DNA from: Pseudoruegeria sp. HB172150
GTDB taxonomy: Bacteria > Pseudomonadota > Alphaproteobacteria > Rhodobacterales > Rhodobacteraceae
Reading direction: 5' to 3'
Assembly: GCF_013184805.1 (NCBI RefSeq)
Contig: NZ_JAATNG010000003.1
Location: 1 to 64,000 of the forward strand
Length of the DNA stretch: 64,000 nucleotides
A program made the translations under genes and the position numbers. The notes under the pieces were generated by a model. The model was not told the DNA's origin. It ran no database searches and saw only the letters and a program-made list of their open reading frames with translations. This document shows positions 9,000-17,730 of the stretch, one piece after another (the stretch's first letter is position 1; every line of letters starts with the position of its first letter).

Positions 9000-9112
9000 A
9001 TCTCGAACTGTCGCGAGCGGCCCGGTTGGACAGGAGGATCATAGCCCCCACCCAGACCCCCTTTCCGCCGGTCCGCCCGCTTCACGAACCCGCCTTTCGA
9101 GGCGGGTTTTTT
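9000..9112 (+). ncRNA. Putative small RNA unit 1 ending in a strong terminator
   Basis: No open frame explains this stretch. It carries ATCATAGCCCCCACCCAG at 9038-9055, repeated exactly at 9285-9302, and ends in a strong intrinsic terminator (9087-9112). A short C-rich motif before a terminator is typical of trans-acting sRNAs. The 5' end is a guess. Confidence 0.35.
9087..9112 (+). terminator. Intrinsic terminator
   Basis: Stem AACCCGCC/GGCGGGTT with loop TTTCGA, followed by six T (9107-9112). One of the best rho-independent terminators in the window, and it reads on the + strand. No annotated + gene ends nearby (the closest ends at 8514), so it probably ends an unannotated transcript. Confidence 0.8.
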
Positions 9113-9249
9113 GTTGCGGATCAGCCCGTTCTCCCAACGGTTGATTTCCGGTCCGTCATTTCGCATCAGCCCCGTTCTTGCCCGAAAATGACCTCTCTCC
9201 GGTCGCGGGCCGTTCATGCTGCCGCCGCGAAGGCGGGCGATACAGATCC

Positions 9250-9366
9250 CAGTGAGCGAGTAACTATTTCCCTGGCGGCCCGGCATCATAGCCCCCACCC
9301 AGTCCGGATCGCCAGGGTGCTCACCATCAGACAGGCCCGCCCTTCGTGGCGGGCCATTCTGCTTTT
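9250..9366 (+). ncRNA. Putative small RNA unit 2, partly duplicated from unit 1
   Basis: Second copy of the 18-base C-rich motif (9285-9302), followed by a GC-rich stem-loop at 9334-9355 and T-rich DNA. The spacing of motif to hairpin is similar to unit 1, suggesting a tandem duplication with divergence. No coding frame with convincing content was seen on either strand. Confidence 0.35.
9334..9366 (+). terminator. Intrinsic terminator-like hairpin
   Basis: Stem GGCCCGCC/GGCGGGCC with loop CTTCGT (9334-9355), then ATTCTGCTTTT. It could end unit 2 on the + strand; imuB ends close by on the opposite strand (9405). Confidence 0.6.
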
Positions 9367-9404
9367 CTGATCCTGTTTTTCAGACCTGGTCCGCATGCGG
9401 ACGC

Positions 9405-11072
9405 TCAGGCGAACCGCCCCTGACAGAACCACCCGCCCGACATCGCCCCGCCGTGGGCGTAGTAGATCCACAGCCGCTCGCCCGAGCTGACCACCACGTC
9501 CCAGTAATCCCGGACCCCGCTGCGCCAGGCCGGGTCGTCCAGCCACCATTCCGGCGCGATCCGTTCCGGTCCCCGGGCCGAGAGCACGCTCAGATCCCGC
9601 CGCCGCCAGCGGATCGTCCCGCCCAGCCGCGCCCGCGCGCCCCCCGATGCCTCCGTCGTCACCGGCTCCGGCGGCCACATCATCAGCGGCCGTGGCGTCG
9701 GCGGATGCGGCCAGTCCTTCGCCGCCTCCGACCACGCCGCCGCCACCTTGTGCGCGGTCTTCTCGGGAATATGGCTGTCCGCCGGGTGCATCCGCGTGAT
9801 TCCCTCCATCCCGATCCGCGAACCCAGCCGCCCGATCAGGTCGTCCATCCGCGTGTCCGAGGCCATCCGCGCCATCGCGTCCTCGGTCGCCTGCAGCTGT
9901 CCCCGGAACTGCCGGACCTGCAGCACCTCGGTCAGCACCGCCTCCAGCCGCACGCAGTCGATTCCGAACCCGGCATCGACATCCCCCAGCTTCAGCACGA
10001 TCAGCGGTCGTATCCGATCCGGATCGGCCGAGGCGCGCGCCAGCCCCAGCTCGATCGTCTGCATCGTCGAATCGCTCCGGAAGAACTGCAGCAGGATCCG
10101 CCGCGCCGCCCGCCCCTTCGCCTTCAGCCGCTTTTCCAGCTCCGGCAGCAGCCGGTCGACCGCGGCCATCACATCCTCGTCCAGCCCGATCGGGTCGGGC
10201 AGCGTCAGCCGCACCGCGAAGACCGCCGCGGGCCTCGCGGGCGAAACCGGCTCGGGCGCCGAACCCAGCGCCCGGTCCAGCTGCGCCACCAGCGGCTGGC
10301 CGAACCGCCGCGCCAGCGCCGCGCGCGGCATGCCCAGCAGATCGCCCACCTTGCGCAGGCCAAGCCGCGCCAGGCTCGCCACCGTCTCGTCATCCACCCG
10401 CAGCGCCGCCATCGGCAACGGCGCCAGCACCGTATGCATCCGCCCTTCCGGCGCGATCCGGCAGACCGGCCGCTCCGCCCCGGCGCGCCGCGGCGCCGGG
10501 CCGCCGCGCTCCCAGTGCCGCCGCTTCGCCGCGCGCGCCCGTGTCGCCGGCGCCTCCTGATCGATGGCGTCGCCCGACCGCACCGCTTCCGGCGTCTCGC
10601 CCGCGTAACGCGCCAGCCCCCAGGCCGCACCCACCGTCCCGGCGATTCCCAGCCGCACGCTCAGGCCAAGGTCGCGGCAGTCTTCCTCGACCTGCGCGAT
10701 CAGCTTTTCCTCGCCCCCGAACAGATGCGCGCAGCCGGAAATGTCCAGGATCAGCCCCTCGGGCGCCTCCTCCGCCACCCATGGGGAAAACTTGCCCGCC
10801 CAGCGCCGCAGCGCGGTCAGGAACGCCGCATCCGCCGGACGGTTCGCCAGCCGGGTCAGCAGCCGCGGGCACATCGCCTGCGCATCGCGCAGCGGCTGCG
10901 CGGGCCGCAGCCCCTCCATCGAGGCGGCGGCGGACAGCGACATCAGCATCTGCTGGTTCTGCCGGTCCTCGACCACCGCGAAAGGCTGCTCCGCCAGACC
11001 CGGATCCATGCGCATCAGCCGCTCGGCGGCAAGCCTCGGGAACCAGATGGACAGGATGCGGCGGGCGGGCAT
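9405..11072 (-). CDS. imuB: ImuB: Y-family DNA polymerase-like mutasome protein
   Basis: About 555 residues, full length for ImuB, an inactive Y-family homologue that bridges ImuA, DnaE2 and the sliding clamp in SOS mutagenesis. It starts with RILSIWFPRLAAERL in place of the catalytic acidic DxDxFFA-type motif, as expected for an inactive homologue. It keeps the HhH/little-finger region and ends in the typical WWLDDPAWRSGVRDYW ... GGWFCQGRFA block. The start is taken at ATG 11072; TTG 11111 and GTG 11099 would lie in or before the LexA operator, and GTG 11081 is also possible. imuA and dnaE2 are not adjacent: a convergent region lies downstream and a divergent gene upstream. Confidence 0.88.
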   Translation of the reverse strand: MPARRILSIWFPRLAAERLMRMDPGLAEQPFAVVEDRQNQQMLMSLSAAASMEGLRPAQPLRDAQAMCPRLLTRLANRPADAAFLTALRRWAGKFSPWVAEEAPEGLILDISGCAHLFGGEEKLIAQVEEDCRDLGLSVRLGIAGTVGAAWGLARYAGETPEAVRSGDAIDQEAPATRARAAKRRHWERGGPAPRRAGAERPVCRIAPEGRMHTVLAPLPMAALRVDDETVASLARLGLRKVGDLLGMPRAALARRFGQPLVAQLDRALGSAPEPVSPARPAAVFAVRLTLPDPIGLDEDVMAAVDRLLPELEKRLKAKGRAARRILLQFFRSDSTMQTIELGLARASADPDRIRPLIVLKLGDVDAGFGIDCVRLEAVLTEVLQVRQFRGQLQATEDAMARMASDTRMDDLIGRLGSRIGMEGITRMHPADSHIPEKTAHKVAAAWSEAAKDWPHPPTPRPLMMWPPEPVTTEASGGARARLGGTIRWRRRDLSVLSARGPERIAPEWWLDDPAWRSGVRDYWDVVVSSGERLWIYYAHGGAMSGGWFCQGRFA

Positions 11073-11093
11073 GGCTGGCACAGGAAACTGGAT

Positions 11094-11108
11094 GTTCACA
11101 CTTTGTTC
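11094..11108 (-). promoter_or_regulatory. LexA (SOS) box upstream of imuB
   Basis: GTTC-N7-GTTC (GAAC-N7-GAAC on the imuB strand) is a perfect match to the alphaproteobacterial LexA operator. It ends 22 bases before the chosen imuB start, so imuB is probably induced by DNA damage. Flanking 9-base inverted copies AAAATACGC (11110-11118) and GCGTATTTT (11164-11172) are of unknown meaning. Confidence 0.8.
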
Positions 11109-11243
11109 CAAAATACGCCGAGTCGGGCCGGGGAGTCGAGTCGCGATACCCCGCTGAGATCACGCGTATTTTATGAAGAGCTGTTTCACAGGTTTACAAA
11201 CCCCGCCTAAGCTGCACCGCAGCGAACCATAGGAGTAAGCCAT

Positions 11244-11675
11244 ATGAAGACCAGCACCCGCATTCTGGGCGCCACATTGATCCTCGCCGCCACGGCCGCC
11301 ATCGCCGCGGAAAACCCCGCCGTCGTCGCGAGACAGGACGCGATGAAGACCATCGGGATGAGCACAAAGGTTCTGGGCGACATGGCCAAGGGCGAGACCG
11401 CCTTCGATGCCGCCGCCGCGCAGGCGGCGGCGACAGCCATGGCCGAGCAGGCCGCAATGGTCCCGGCCCTTTTCGAACCGGAGGAAGACGATCCGGATTC
11501 GGAGGCAAAGCCCGAAATCTGGGCGAACTGGGATGACTTCACGGCCAAGGCCGCCGATCTCGAGGCTGCGGCCGCTTCTGCCGCCGGTTCGATAACAACT
11601 GCCGAAGACATCGGCGCCGCGATGCAGGCAATCGGCCCGACCTGCATGGCCTGCCACCGCACATACCGCGAGTAA
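11244..11675 (+). CDS. Cytochrome c' / cytochrome c-556-like periplasmic haem protein
   Basis: 143 residues with a Sec signal peptide (MKTSTRILGATLILAATAAIAA, cleavage near 21) and a single C-terminal haem site CMACH at 134-138. The haem motif at the very end of a four-helix sequence (DAMKTIGMSTKVLGDMAKGE) is the cytochrome c' layout (class II). Such proteins bind haem covalently in the periplasm and may bind NO or carry electrons. A ribosome site (TAGGAG) precedes ATG. Confidence 0.88.
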   Translation: MKTSTRILGATLILAATAAIAAENPAVVARQDAMKTIGMSTKVLGDMAKGETAFDAAAAQAAATAMAEQAAMVPALFEPEEDDPDSEAKPEIWANWDDFTAKAADLEAAAASAAGSITTAEDIGAAMQAIGPTCMACHRTYRE

Positions 11676-11683
11676 AAAGGATA

Positions 11684-11707
11684 GGTCCGCCGGTACACCG
11701 GCGGACC
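11684..11707. terminator. Hairpin between convergent genes
   Basis: Perfect 10-bp stem GGTCCGCCGG/CCGGCGGACC with loop TACA between the cytochrome c' gene and the convergent I78 lipoprotein gene. It probably works as a two-way terminator, although T-runs are short. Confidence 0.6.
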
Positions 11708-11720
11708 GCCCTTTCGCGGC

Positions 11721-11999
11721 CTAGCCGCAGGAGATCATCTCGACGATCCCTGCCTCGCTCAGATTGAAATTCAGGCGTTTCTCGTTGAAGTCCAGCGTCA
11801 CGATGCCGTCATGCGGAATCACCCGGACCGGCTGCGTGAACTCAATCGCCTCGACTTCCTGCGCCGTCGCTCCCATCAGATACTGATACTGCGACGCGCC
11901 GCAGGTGTCCGGCGACCCGTCGGGCATTGTCGCCTTTTCGGTGCACCCGGCCAGAAGACCGGCAGCGGTTGCGACGACGGCGAAAGCAATGTGTTTCAT
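11721..11999 (-). CDS. I78-family peptidase inhibitor lipoprotein
   Basis: 92-residue predicted lipoprotein with a signal sequence and lipobox LLAGC (Cys19). The mature part has DTCGASQYQYLMG, VRVIPHDGIVTLDFNEKRLNF and a final ISCG, the pattern of peptidase inhibitor family I78. The two cysteines probably form a disulfide. It is expected to face the periplasm. The start is at MKHIAF, preceded by GGGAGGTCCCC; an upstream in-frame extension is unlikely. Confidence 0.82.
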   Translation of the reverse strand: MKHIAFAVVATAAGLLAGCTEKATMPDGSPDTCGASQYQYLMGATAQEVEAIEFTQPVRVIPHDGIVTLDFNEKRLNFNLSEAGIVEMISCG

Positions 12000-12166
12000 G
12001 GGGACCTCCCAAAATCTGTCGGCAAATGAAATGAGCCCGCCGGGGAGGGCCCTTGCCGCAAATGTAGACGCGTCGAGCGTACATATCACCCCCGGCCATT
12101 GGCGAGTTGCAAATACCCGCCCGTTGGCACAGGGTCCGGTCAGACACCGTTCCAGGGAGGTTGCTT

Positions 12167-13297
<1,131 letters not shown>

Positions 13298-13303
13298 GCA
13301 CAA

Positions 13304-13804
13304 ATGACGGCCCAGCTGACGATCCGCCCCGCCACCCCGGAGGATGACGACGCCATCTGGGCCGTCCTGAAGCCCGCCATCGAGGCGGGCGACACCTTCA
13401 CCGCCGACCCGAACGGGGGCCGCGAAGGCGGCTTCGCCTACTGGCGCCCCGCCGGCGCGTCGAATTTCGTCGCGGAACTCGACGGAGAGATCCTCGGTAC
13501 CTCCTACCTGAAACCCAACCAGAAGGGCGGTGGCACCCATGTCTGCAACGCCGGCTACTGCACCGCGCCGCAGGCGCGCGGCAAGGGCGTCGCCCGCGCC
13601 CTCCTCGCCCATTCGCTGGAAGAGGCCCGGACCCGAGGCTTCCGCGCGATGCAGTACAACTTCGTCGTCTCCACCAACACCCGCGCCATCGATACGTGGG
13701 AGCGCGCAGGCTTCCAGATCGCCGGCCGCCTGCCGGGCGCGTTCCTGCATCCTCAGCAAGGTTACGTCGATGCGCTGGTGATGTTCAGGACTCTGACAGA
13801 CTGA
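13304..13804 (+). CDS. GNAT-family N-acetyltransferase
   Basis: 166 residues with the GNAT acetyl-CoA site near residues 85-95 (ARGKGVARALLAHSLEEA) and the usual C-terminal NTRAIDTWERAGF block. It resembles PhiE/L-amino-acid N-acyltransferase-like members, but the substrate is unknown. It begins 6 bases after adhI, so it is probably co-transcribed with it. Confidence 0.88.
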   Translation: MTAQLTIRPATPEDDDAIWAVLKPAIEAGDTFTADPNGGREGGFAYWRPAGASNFVAELDGEILGTSYLKPNQKGGGTHVCNAGYCTAPQARGKGVARALLAHSLEEARTRGFRAMQYNFVVSTNTRAIDTWERAGFQIAGRLPGAFLHPQQGYVDALVMFRTLTD

Positions 13805-13817
13805 CCTGACAGCAACT

Positions 13818-13859
13818 CGCAGGGCCAGCCCTGCGGGCAATGCCGACTAGGCCCTTTTT
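13818..13859 (+). terminator. Hairpin and T-run after adhI-GNAT
   Basis: Perfect inverted repeat CGCAGGGC/GCCCTGCG (13818-13835) shortly after the GNAT stop, with TTTTT at 13855-13859. The gap between stem and T-run makes it a weaker intrinsic terminator candidate. Confidence 0.4.
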
Positions 13860-13896
13860 CGTCCCGTCGTCCCGGAATGTGTGATGAACATCGCGG

Positions 13897-14676
13897 TCAG
13901 GCCTGATTCCACTTGCGGATATGCTGCATTATCCTTCCGGGGCCTGTAATTCGGCGAGGCGCCCCGTCGTACGAGCCTGCAACCGCCTCCAGGATCAGCG
14001 GGCCGGCGACGTCTTCAAGCTGAATCCTCCAGTACTCGTCGCCCATATGCATCAGGTCATTCTCTCGCCGAAGGAATTTCTGCGGCGTGGAGAGTTCAGG
14101 CGTCAGGGTACGCTCAGCCTGAGGTGAAACGATGACGTTCCGTTCCTCGCAGACCGCCTTGATGGCGTCCCGGTAGGCCAGTTTCACGCGCATCGGCGCA
14201 TTCACATACGTTTCATCGCAAGGCGCAGGATCCGGTATCAGAATCGTAGGACAGGGTGCCAATCCAGGAAAGCTGATCAGCGGTTCGTTCAGAAAGGCCA
14301 CCGGCCCGTTGCGGCTCATGACCGTAGGCATCTCGACTGCCCTTCGCATGCTTTCCGAGAGCAGGGTCTGCGAGATCGGTTGCGACCAGTCGAAATCGCC
14401 GGAGAACAACGTTCTCGGGTTGGTCCACTGACCGATGAACAGCACCAATTCGTAATCGGCAAGATCGCGCATGTCGGGCTCGTGCCCGCCGGATCTGCGG
14501 ACCACGGTTCCATCGACCTCATAGCGCCCGCCCTTTGCGCTCCAGGCGCGGTTTATCGGGCCGGCCGTCCTGAACAGTTCCAGCTCGTAACCGTCGAGGT
14601 TCCGCTCAAGGAAAGCCCTCAATTCCTTCTTCGCGCTCCCGACGTGGGAGTATCCGCAGCAGAGTATCTTCTTCAC
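13897..14676 (-). CDS. Hypothetical protein paired with GSCFA protein
   Basis: 259 residues, no family recognised with confidence. It starts MKKILCCGYSHVGSAKKELRA, reminiscent of SGNH-like or polysaccharide-associated proteins, and contains LVLFIGQWTNPRTLF and PFLNEPLIS-like text. There is no signal peptide or membrane segment. It overlaps the upstream GSCFA gene by 4 bases (ATGA 14673-14676), so the two are translated together and probably act on the same pathway. Base composition is lower in GC than the flanking genes. Confidence 0.75.
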   Translation of the reverse strand: MKKILCCGYSHVGSAKKELRAFLERNLDGYELELFRTAGPINRAWSAKGGRYEVDGTVVRRSGGHEPDMRDLADYELVLFIGQWTNPRTLFSGDFDWSQPISQTLLSESMRRAVEMPTVMSRNGPVAFLNEPLISFPGLAPCPTILIPDPAPCDETYVNAPMRVKLAYRDAIKAVCEERNVIVSPQAERTLTPELSTPQKFLRRENDLMHMGDEYWRIQLEDVAGPLILEAVAGSYDGAPRRITGPGRIMQHIRKWNQA

Positions 14677-15761
14677 CGGCCAAAGGCCTCCAACACGGCT
14701 TCTTCGCAGGCGATATCTTCTTCCGCCAGCCTCATCGCCTCTGCGTTCTGTTTGCCTTTCATCGCCTTTCTGGTCTTGCCGGACGTTGCAGCAAGGTTGG
14801 AATGGGCCGCGAAAAAGACCTTCATCACCGCCTCGACACCTTCGGAACGCACAGTGCGCAGGTTGGTGTCGTAGAATTCTCCCCGGGCCGCCTGATTTGT
14901 AATGATCTCGAAGGACGGGAAATAATCGATCGACGGATCGTCTTGTGCCAGTTCACCGGCCGCAGCCCGCAGAACTGCCTTGGAGTAGGTCGTGGCCGAC
15001 AGGACGTGATTTCCGCCAGCGGTCGCGGTCAACGGAACCGGCGACACGGTCAGAAGGAACCGCAGAGCCGGGCGTGACCCGCGAGCCCGGGTCAGTAGTT
15101 GCTGAAAGGCCAGAAAATCGTCCAGTACCTCGTTCACGCGGTAGTTGCGAAAGACGTAGCGCTCGGGATCGTAGCTGCCGGCAATCGTCCCCGGTGCCGT
15201 GGGATAGACGGTTCCGTACTCGGCATTCTGCCAGGCTTCCGTCAGACCCAGCGTGAAAACGATGACATCGGCATCGAGGAAGATTTCCCGCACTTTCCCG
15301 ACGTGATACCTGCGGTGCTCCAGAACCTCTTCGGGACTTTCCAGTCCCTCCGGTTCGACAGCCGGACGCAAGGCATCGAAATACCTTCCCCCGCGCTCCC
15401 ACACGATGTCCTGCGGCACTGCGCCCTCAAGCGCCTCGCGTGCCAGCTGCAGTAGCTGCGCCGTCGTGTAGATGTTGCCATAACGGCCGGAATACATCGA
15501 AAAGCCATATGCCTGGTGTCTCTCCGGAGGAAGCGTCAGTGGAGCGGGCTCTTCGTCCACGACTTCCACGCCCCGCTGACGAAGGTGGCGCGCAATGTGC
15601 TGGGCGAAACAGCTTCCAGCGGTCACGATGCGTGCGCCATCGGGTATCTTCCATTTGTTCCGGTAGATTGGAAACATTTCGGTCGGCGACGTTTCGGACA
15701 CGCCGGACTTCCAGAAGGCTTCGCCAGGCAGGTTGCCATATGGGTTTGCAGATTCACTCAT
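14673..15761 (-). CDS. GSCFA domain protein
   Basis: 362 residues with the family-naming motif AGSCFAQHIARHLRQRG near 46-60, followed by YGNIYTTAQLLQL, VFTLGLTEAWQN and TVSPVPLTAT, the standard GSCFA blocks. GSCFA proteins are SGNH-like and often occur in polysaccharide or capsule loci; their reaction is not firmly established. No glycosyltransferases are nearby. It forms a two-gene unit with 13897-14676. Confidence 0.87.
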   Translation of the reverse strand: MSESANPYGNLPGEAFWKSGVSETSPTEMFPIYRNKWKIPDGARIVTAGSCFAQHIARHLRQRGVEVVDEEPAPLTLPPERHQAYGFSMYSGRYGNIYTTAQLLQLAREALEGAVPQDIVWERGGRYFDALRPAVEPEGLESPEEVLEHRRYHVGKVREIFLDADVIVFTLGLTEAWQNAEYGTVYPTAPGTIAGSYDPERYVFRNYRVNEVLDDFLAFQQLLTRARGSRPALRFLLTVSPVPLTATAGGNHVLSATTYSKAVLRAAAGELAQDDPSIDYFPSFEIITNQAARGEFYDTNLRTVRSEGVEAVMKVFFAAHSNLAATSGKTRKAMKGKQNAEAMRLAEEDIACEEAVLEAFGR

Positions 15762-15959
15762 TCATTACGCCCCGCCGGAGAGTCCGGCTTGCTCCGGTCT
15801 CCCGTTTTTCGGAGTCCGGATTAACACGCGGGGCTGCGCCAAGTCACGGGCCGTTTGTTTTTTGCACATCCAAGTTGCAGTCCTGCCGCCCTCCGGACCT
15901 GGCCAATAGCGAATGTTTCAGCCCTATTGCCGCGCAGCTGACTCAACGGGTCCGATAGC

Positions 15960-16622
15960 TCAATCCGACCGCACCGCCCGTTCGCCCCGCCATCCCTGCA
16001 GCAGCGGCTTGACCACCCGCAGATCAACCAGCGTCACCCCGGTCGCCACCAGCACCGCGATGCACAGGCCCCATTTCGTCGCCGTGCCCATCGCCCCTTC
16101 GATCTGCACCGCATGGATCACGGTCGCCACCACGACCACCAGCGCCAGCGCGTTATGGATCAGCCGCCAGACCGAATACCGCAGCCCCATCCGCCGCCGC
16201 AGGAACACAAGTATAGCTGTCAGCACCACGCCCCACATCGCCGTCACGCCATAGACGGAAAACGGTGTCGGCGCGACCAGCAGCAGCGCGTCCAGTGTGT
16301 CGGGCGGACTCGTCAGGTACAGGCCGACAATGTGCAGCACCACGCAGACCACGATCGCCACGCCCAGCCAGCGGTGCCACCTGCGCCCTGCCTGGCCCCG
16401 CAGCCCCGGCATATAGCCTGCAGCCAGCAGCGGTTGGATCAGCATCAGGGACAGACAGACGATGCCGGCGAAGCCGCCAATGATGTAAACGGCGTTCCGG
16501 TAGGACAGATAGGGGCTGAATGCCGCGACAACGACCGGGACCGCCATCACCGCAATGACACCGGCCCAGATCAATATCGGGACCGACCCTCGCTTCGTCT
16601 CGGTCTCACCGGACTCGGCCAA
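15960..16622 (-). CDS. Ferric reductase-like transmembrane protein
   Basis: About 220 residues with six predicted membrane helices and paired histidines (HRWLG, LHIVG, IHNAL, VIHAVQ) able to bind two haems, the PF01794/YedZ-type pattern. No FAD/NAD domain follows, so it would relay electrons in the membrane. The start is uncertain: TTG 16622, four bases after the dioxygenase-like stop, is preferred; TTG 16658 would overlap it. Functional coupling with the upstream Tat-exported protein is likely. Confidence 0.75.
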   Translation of the reverse strand: MAESGETETKRGSVPILIWAGVIAVMAVPVVVAAFSPYLSYRNAVYIIGGFAGIVCLSLMLIQPLLAAGYMPGLRGQAGRRWHRWLGVAIVVCVVLHIVGLYLTSPPDTLDALLLVAPTPFSVYGVTAMWGVVLTAILVFLRRRMGLRYSVWRLIHNALALVVVVATVIHAVQIEGAMGTATKWGLCIAVLVATGVTLVDLRVVKPLLQGWRGERAVRSD

Positions 16623-16626
16623 GACC

Positions 16627-17118
16627 TCAGGCAGGCGCCAGCACGAAATTCGCCGCAACGGACGTGTCGGCGGCGCTCGGCATCACCGGTCGCAGGAACA
16701 CGGTTTTGTAGGCGGCGTCGTCATAGGCCAGATGCGCATGCGGCTGGCCGAAATTCGGCACAATCTGCTCCATCTCCAGCCGGAACGACCCGTCGGCGAG
16801 GGTCAGCACGCTGCCATGATTGCGCGGCTCCCGCTCGCCACCCAGCAGCGTCGCCGCCCAGATCTGGATGCGCACGCCCTGCAGCGGCGCGCCGTCCCCG
16901 GCGCGCATCACCTTGCCGGACACGAAGAACCCTTTACCCAGCTTCTCCACCAGCGGCGCGTTCGGGCGATAGTTGTTGCTGCCGCCCCGCATCGTCTGAG
17001 TCGGTGCCAGACCCTGTGCATAGGCGGGCAATGCGCCCAGCGGCCCCTGCGCCAGCGCGGCACCGACCAGCCCGGCGGAAACGAGGAAGGAACGGCGGTT
17101 GTAGAAGGGCGAGGACAT
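16627..17118 (-). CDS. Tat-exported intradiol dioxygenase-like protein
   Basis: 163 residues with a twin-arginine signal (NRRSFLVSAG, RR at 8-9, hydrophobic stretch to about 35). The rest resembles the intradiol ring-cleavage dioxygenase beta-sandwich: VRIQIWAA, DGSFRLEME, and PHAHLAYDD with an HxH pair. The usual two tyrosine iron ligands are not both evident, so true catechol cleavage is doubtful. It would act in the periplasm. A membrane haem-type protein is encoded 4 bases downstream, suggesting an exported redox pair. Confidence 0.75.
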   Translation of the reverse strand: MSSPFYNRRSFLVSAGLVGAALAQGPLGALPAYAQGLAPTQTMRGGSNNYRPNAPLVEKLGKGFFVSGKVMRAGDGAPLQGVRIQIWAATLLGGEREPRNHGSVLTLADGSFRLEMEQIVPNFGQPHAHLAYDDAAYKTVFLRPVMPSAADTSVAANFVLAPA

Positions 17119-17319
17119 GGCGGGTACTCCGTTTCCGTTTCTGGCCGCGCCACCGGGCGCGGAGGGAAGGCATGGGTATTCGGAATGCGGTCGTCGCGGA
17201 TCAGTATATGCCGTTCCCGGCATCGAGAAAGCGGGACGGACGGCACAATCCTGTGAGCAGGCCGCGATCCGCCGCCCCGGCGCGCGCCTCCCTGGCAAGA
17301 TCAATCCGTCAGCGCATCA

Positions 17320-17718
17320 TCATTTCCGGGGCAAGCTGTCGGCCAGATGCACCCAGCGCAACATTTCGCCGGCATGGAAATGCGCCGCCGGCTCCACCGC
17401 TTCCGGATCCTCGAGCAGGGCGGCATAGAAATGCACCTCGTTCGGATAGCGTTCCGACCGGTAATACATCGGAGACCCGCAGGTCCCGCAGAACCCGCGG
17501 GTGTTCCCGGCGCTGCTCGCATAGGCCACCGGCTCCGTTCCGGTAAAGCTCCAGCGCCCGTTCTCCTGACCGATCCACGTCGTGAAGGGCGACGCCGTCG
17601 CCCGTCGGCAGCTCTCGCAGTGACAGTGCCCGACCCAGTTATGCGGCCCGGTCAGCTCGAACGTGCAGGCGCCGCAAAGGCAGTGACCCTGCACGACCTC
17701 CTGTCCGTCCTCGGTCAT
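17320..17718 (-). CDS. GFA/CENP-V family zinc protein
   Basis: 132 residues with the GFA zinc cysteine pattern: GHCLCGACTFEL, HCHCESCRRATASPF and GFCGTCGSPMYYRSERYP. The family is named after glutathione-dependent formaldehyde-activating enzyme, but most members have unknown roles. It is unrelated in position to adhI. It is 12 bases upstream-facing from the peptidase, so it may be co-transcribed from 19101. Confidence 0.88.
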   Translation of the reverse strand: MTEDGQEVVQGHCLCGACTFELTGPHNWVGHCHCESCRRATASPFTTWIGQENGRWSFTGTEPVAYASSAGNTRGFCGTCGSPMYYRSERYPNEVHFYAALLEDPEAVEPAAHFHAGEMLRWVHLADSLPRK

Positions 17719-17730
17719 CTTTCCCTCCGA

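Noticed and set aside
8993-9298. Minus-strand 101-codon open frame
   Set aside because: It spans the putative sRNA units and both copies of their repeat, with no recognised family.
9453-11210. 585-codon plus-strand open frame
   Set aside because: Arg/Pro-rich shadow of imuB.
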